Source: Clostridiales bacterium (lineage in GTDB: Bacteria; Bacillota; Clostridia; Oscillospirales; Oscillospiraceae). Taken from it: 7,855 nt of DNA. Of this stretch, positions 5,970 to 7,855 are shown in pieces (positions within the stretch are counted from its first letter, which is position 1; every line of letters starts with the position of its first letter). A program made the translations under genes and the position numbers. The notes under the pieces were generated by a model. The model was not told the DNA's origin. It saw nothing but the letters and a program-made list of their open reading frames with translations, and did not search any database. The stretch spans positions 1 through 7,855 of the forward strand of contig JAJQAS010000132.1 in the NCBI GenBank assembly GCA_021203685.1, read 5' to 3'.

Positions 5970-6492
5970 AATACCACTTGAGGCTGTCCGTGTCCTCCGT
6001 CCTGCGGAGGACATGGCCCGTCAGCACAAAATCCACCGCGAACACCATGCTCACCGGCGCCAGCAGCAGGTCGGGCAGGACGGCCACCACCCCCTCCACC
6101 AGGGGCTGGAGCCAGAACACCAGGGGCAGGCTCAGCAGGCTCCAGGCGATGGAGAAGGGCAGACACACCCGCCCGTGGAGGCTGCCGGGCAGTCCGCTGT
6201 AATCCCAGAAGGACACCCGCCAGACCTTTTCGTAAAAGAGGCTCATCAGGTACTCCGCAGCCGTGGCCACCAGCGCCGCCGCGGGCAGCAGCAGCCACAC
6301 CCGCGCCCGTACAAAAGTGGGCAGCGCCAAAATCGCCGCCGCCCCCAGCCCGTACACCGGGCACATGGGCAGGACAAGCATACACTTCCGGTCCTTCTTC
6401 TCCGACCCTGTCACCCGGGCGAAGGCTACCTCCAGGCCGAAGCCCGCCACGCTGTAGAAAAAAATCGACCAAATCACGTCCAATTTTATCAC
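5965..6492 (-). CDS. CmpB-type (PF06541) multi-pass membrane protein, putative ABC-transporter type IV
   Basis: This 175-residue protein has about five hydrophobic segments: about 7-25, 39-58, 64-87, 108-130 and 137-160. It carries the PF06541 signatures SVAGFGLE (14-21), LPMCPVYGLGA (41-51), EYLMSLFYEK (80-89) and WDYSGLPGSLHGRVCLPFSI (from 96). Members are annotated as putative ABC-transporter permeases on thin evidence, and no ATPase gene is adjacent. The GTG start at 6492 lacks a clear ribosome site; a GTG five codons later is an alternative. A weak minus-strand TACAAT (6539-6544) overlaps the -35 of the divergent pyrB promoter. The TAA stop lies inside the right arm of the inverted-repeat element, so the last residues may have been reset by that element. 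Confidence 0.82.
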   Translation of the reverse strand: MIKLDVIWSIFFYSVAGFGLEVAFARVTGSEKKDRKCMLVLPMCPVYGLGAAAILALPTFVRARVWLLLPAAALVATAAEYLMSLFYEKVWRVSFWDYSGLPGSLHGRVCLPFSIAWSLLSLPLVFWLQPLVEGVVAVLPDLLLAPVSMVFAVDFVLTGHVLRRTEDTDSLKWYC

Positions 6493-6540
6493 CGAAATCT
6501 AGCATGGCTCCAAAACCGCAAAAACATACGGGGAAAAGAA

Positions 6541-6569
6541 TTGTACCTTTGGGACGGACGTGTTATAAT
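6541..6569 (+). promoter_or_regulatory. pyrB promoter, extended -10 type
   Basis: TATAAT (6564-6569) is perfect and is preceded by TG at 6561-6562, giving an extended -10. TTGTAC (6541-6546) is a weak -35 at 17 bases. The leader to the GTG at 6630 is about 55 nt. No PyrR-type attenuator or terminator/antiterminator pair is visible in it. Confidence 0.7.
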
Positions 6570-6629
6570 ACCTTCGGCAATTGAAAAGAGCGCATAGACC
6601 GCATTGCAGAAGGATGGAGGAGAACCCCT

Positions 6630-7691
6630 GTGAGCTTTCGGCATCTGATCGACTTTGGAGACCTGACCCGCCAGGAATGGGAAGAGCTGTACGCCCGCTG
6701 CGCCAAGATCATGGACGACCCCGACGCCTATATGGAGGGGTGCCGTGGCCGGGTGCAGGCCAACCTGTTCTATGAGCCGTCCACCCGGACGAATTTTTCC
6801 TTCCAGACCGCCATGCTCCGCCTGGGCGGCAAGGTGTTCGGCTTCGCCGACCCCAAAAGCTCCTCCACCGCCAAGGGCGAATCCCTGAAGGACACCATCA
6901 AAATGGTGTCCGCCTACGCGGATGTCATCGTCATGCGCAGCCCCAAGGAGGGCGCGGCCAAGGCCGCCTCCATCTACTCCGAAACGCCGGTCATCAACGC
7001 CGGAGACGGCGGGCATATGCACCCCACCCAGACCCTGGCCGACCTGACCACCATCCAGCGGTACCGGGGCAGCATCGACGACCTGAACATCGGCCTCTGC
7101 GGCGACCTGAAAAACGGCCGCACCGTCCACTCCCTTATCAAGGCCCTGGCCAAGTTCGACAACATCCGGTTTTACCTCATCGCCCCCCGGGAGCTGGCGG
7201 TGCCGGAGTATATGCGGGCCTTCATGCGGGAGCGGGGCATGAAGTTCGTGGAGGTGACGGGTCTGGAGCCAGTCATCCCCATGCTGGACGTGCTGTATAT
7301 GACCCGCATCCAGCAGGAACGGTTTTCCAGTCCCTGGGAATATGAGCAAGTTCGGGGCATTTACGTCCTCACCCGGAAGAAGCTGGAGCGGGCCAAGCCC
7401 GACATGATGGTGCTCCACCCCCTGCCCCGTGTGGACGAGATCGCCGTGGACGTGGACGACGACCCCAGAGCCTATTACTTCGAGCAGGCCCGCTGCGGCA
7501 TGTATATCCGCATGGCGCTGCTGATGGATCTGGCCAACCAGCCCCATCGCATCCCCGGCCCCGTGGAGATCGGCGCCGCCCCCCGGTGCGGCAACCCCAA
7601 CTGCATCACCCAGAGCGAGAAGTACCTCCCCCCGCTGACCAAAATCGTGGGTGGCGTGGAGTGCTGCGCCTACTGCGACAAAGCGCTGTGA
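6630..7691 (+). CDS. pyrB: Aspartate carbamoyltransferase with fused PyrI-like zinc-binding tail
   Basis: PyrB joins carbamoyl phosphate and L-aspartate to N-carbamoyl-L-aspartate, the first committed step of de novo pyrimidine synthesis. Of 353 residues, about 1-312 are the catalytic chain: carbamoyl-phosphate motif S51-T-R-T54, K82 in the flexible loop, R103, HPTQ (131-134), GDLKNGR with R164, R226 and Q228 (TRIQ), and HPLPR (263-267). Residues about 316-353 add C320-x4-C325 and C346-x2-C349 with CGNPNCIT and CAYC, matching the zinc domain of regulatory chain PyrI (CxNxxCI ... CxYC) without its nucleotide-binding domain. The start is GTG at 6630, with GGAGGAG at 6616-6622. No pyrI follows; the next gene is a tRNA. 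The enzyme call is certain; the origin of the tail is inferred from the cysteine pattern. Confidence 0.97.
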   Translation: MSFRHLIDFGDLTRQEWEELYARCAKIMDDPDAYMEGCRGRVQANLFYEPSTRTNFSFQTAMLRLGGKVFGFADPKSSSTAKGESLKDTIKMVSAYADVIVMRSPKEGAAKAASIYSETPVINAGDGGHMHPTQTLADLTTIQRYRGSIDDLNIGLCGDLKNGRTVHSLIKALAKFDNIRFYLIAPRELAVPEYMRAFMRERGMKFVEVTGLEPVIPMLDVLYMTRIQQERFSSPWEYEQVRGIYVLTRKKLERAKPDMMVLHPLPRVDEIAVDVDDDPRAYYFEQARCGMYIRMALLMDLANQPHRIPGPVEIGAAPRCGNPNCITQSEKYLPPLTKIVGGVECCAYCDKAL

Positions 7692-7713
7692 GCCGGGGAA
7701 CGGGTTCCCCCGC
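7692..7713 (+). terminator. Hairpin after pyrB, possible weak terminator
   Basis: GGGGAA (7695-7700) pairs with TTCCCC (7705-7710) around CGGG. It begins a few bases after the pyrB stop. Only a short, interrupted T-rich stretch (ACTTTCC) follows, so intrinsic termination would be weak. Confidence 0.4.
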
Positions 7714-7750
7714 ACTTTCCCGATAACTTTCCGACAACGTAAAAAAAACA

Positions 7751-7779
7751 TTGACAAAGACCGCCCGCTGTGGTATCAT
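7751..7779 (+). promoter_or_regulatory. Promoter of the tRNA-Gly gene
   Basis: TTGACA (7751-7756) is perfect consensus. TATCAT (7774-7779) follows at 17 bases and is preceded by TGG, giving an extended -10. An A-run at 7741-7748 lies just upstream like an UP element. Transcription would start near 7786, about 15 bases before the mature tRNA 5' end. Confidence 0.8.
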
Positions 7780-7800
7780 CTTTTAGCTGGCAACCGATCC

Positions 7801-7855
7801 GCGGGTGTAGTTCAATGGTAGAATCCCAGCCTTCCAAGCTGGTCGCGTGGGTTCG
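7801..7855 (+). tRNA. tRNA-Gly, anticodon UCC (3' end cut by the window)
   Basis: The 5' acceptor strand GCGGGTG (7801-7807) is followed by TA, the D arm (GTTC 7810-7813 with GAAT 7821-7824) and the anticodon stem CCAGC/GCTGG (7826-7830, 7838-7842). The loop CTTCCAA gives anticodon TCC at 7833-7835, which reads GGA. The T arm begins GTGGG then TTCG, where the window stops. The 3' half of the T arm, the acceptor strand and the CCA end lie outside the window. Confidence 0.95.

Noticed and set aside
6570..6629. PyrR-dependent attenuator in the pyrB leader
   Set aside because: The leader is only about 55 nt and shows neither a PyrR-binding-loop sequence nor a terminator hairpin with a T-run.

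Overview
The window looks like a chromosomal segment of a GC-rich gut Clostridia, most likely Oscillospiraceae of the Flavonifractor/Pseudoflavonifractor/Intestinimonas type. This rests on strong AGGAGG-type ribosome sites with GC-rich coding sequence, a glgC-glgD pair (GlgD is a Firmicutes paralogue), a DUF1540 cysteine-rich mini-protein, a CmpB-type (PF06541) membrane protein, and short dispersed repeats between genes. The genus is inference.

Left part (1-4101, minus strand): a glycogen-synthesis operon. A consensus sigma-A promoter (TTGACA, 17 nt, TATAAT) reads leftward into a GlgB-like gene, then glgC, then glgD, which overlaps the glgC stop by one base and runs off the left edge. GlgC makes ADP-glucose and GlgD is its non-catalytic partner. 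The GlgB-like protein has the length and layout of a branching enzyme but has lost two of the three catalytic carboxylates, and it carries a one-base frameshift. The glgB-glgC gap holds a GC-rich stretch with three hairpins.

Middle (4230-5970): small genes separated by repeats. These are a DUF1540 protein with its own promoter and terminator, a gamma-carbonic-anhydrase-like protein with its own promoter and intact zinc histidines, and an unrecognised 71-aa helical protein on the plus strand. Related repeat blocks lie on both sides of the carbonic-anhydrase gene. Between the 71-aa gene and the convergent membrane-protein gene sits an inverted-repeat element with 7-bp tandem arms; the arms contain the stop codons of both genes.

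Right part (5965-7855): the CmpB-type membrane protein (minus strand) is divergent from pyrB (plus strand). PyrB has a complete aspartate carbamoyltransferase domain plus a C-terminal Cys4 tail matching only the zinc domain of the regulatory chain PyrI; no pyrI follows. A strong promoter then leads into a tRNA-Gly(UCC) cut by the right edge.

Most worth a second look are the GlgB-like probable pseudo-enzyme in the glg operon, the PyrB-PyrI zinc-tail fusion, and the heptamer inverted-repeat element between convergent genes. No defence system, prophage, CRISPR array or transposase is visible.
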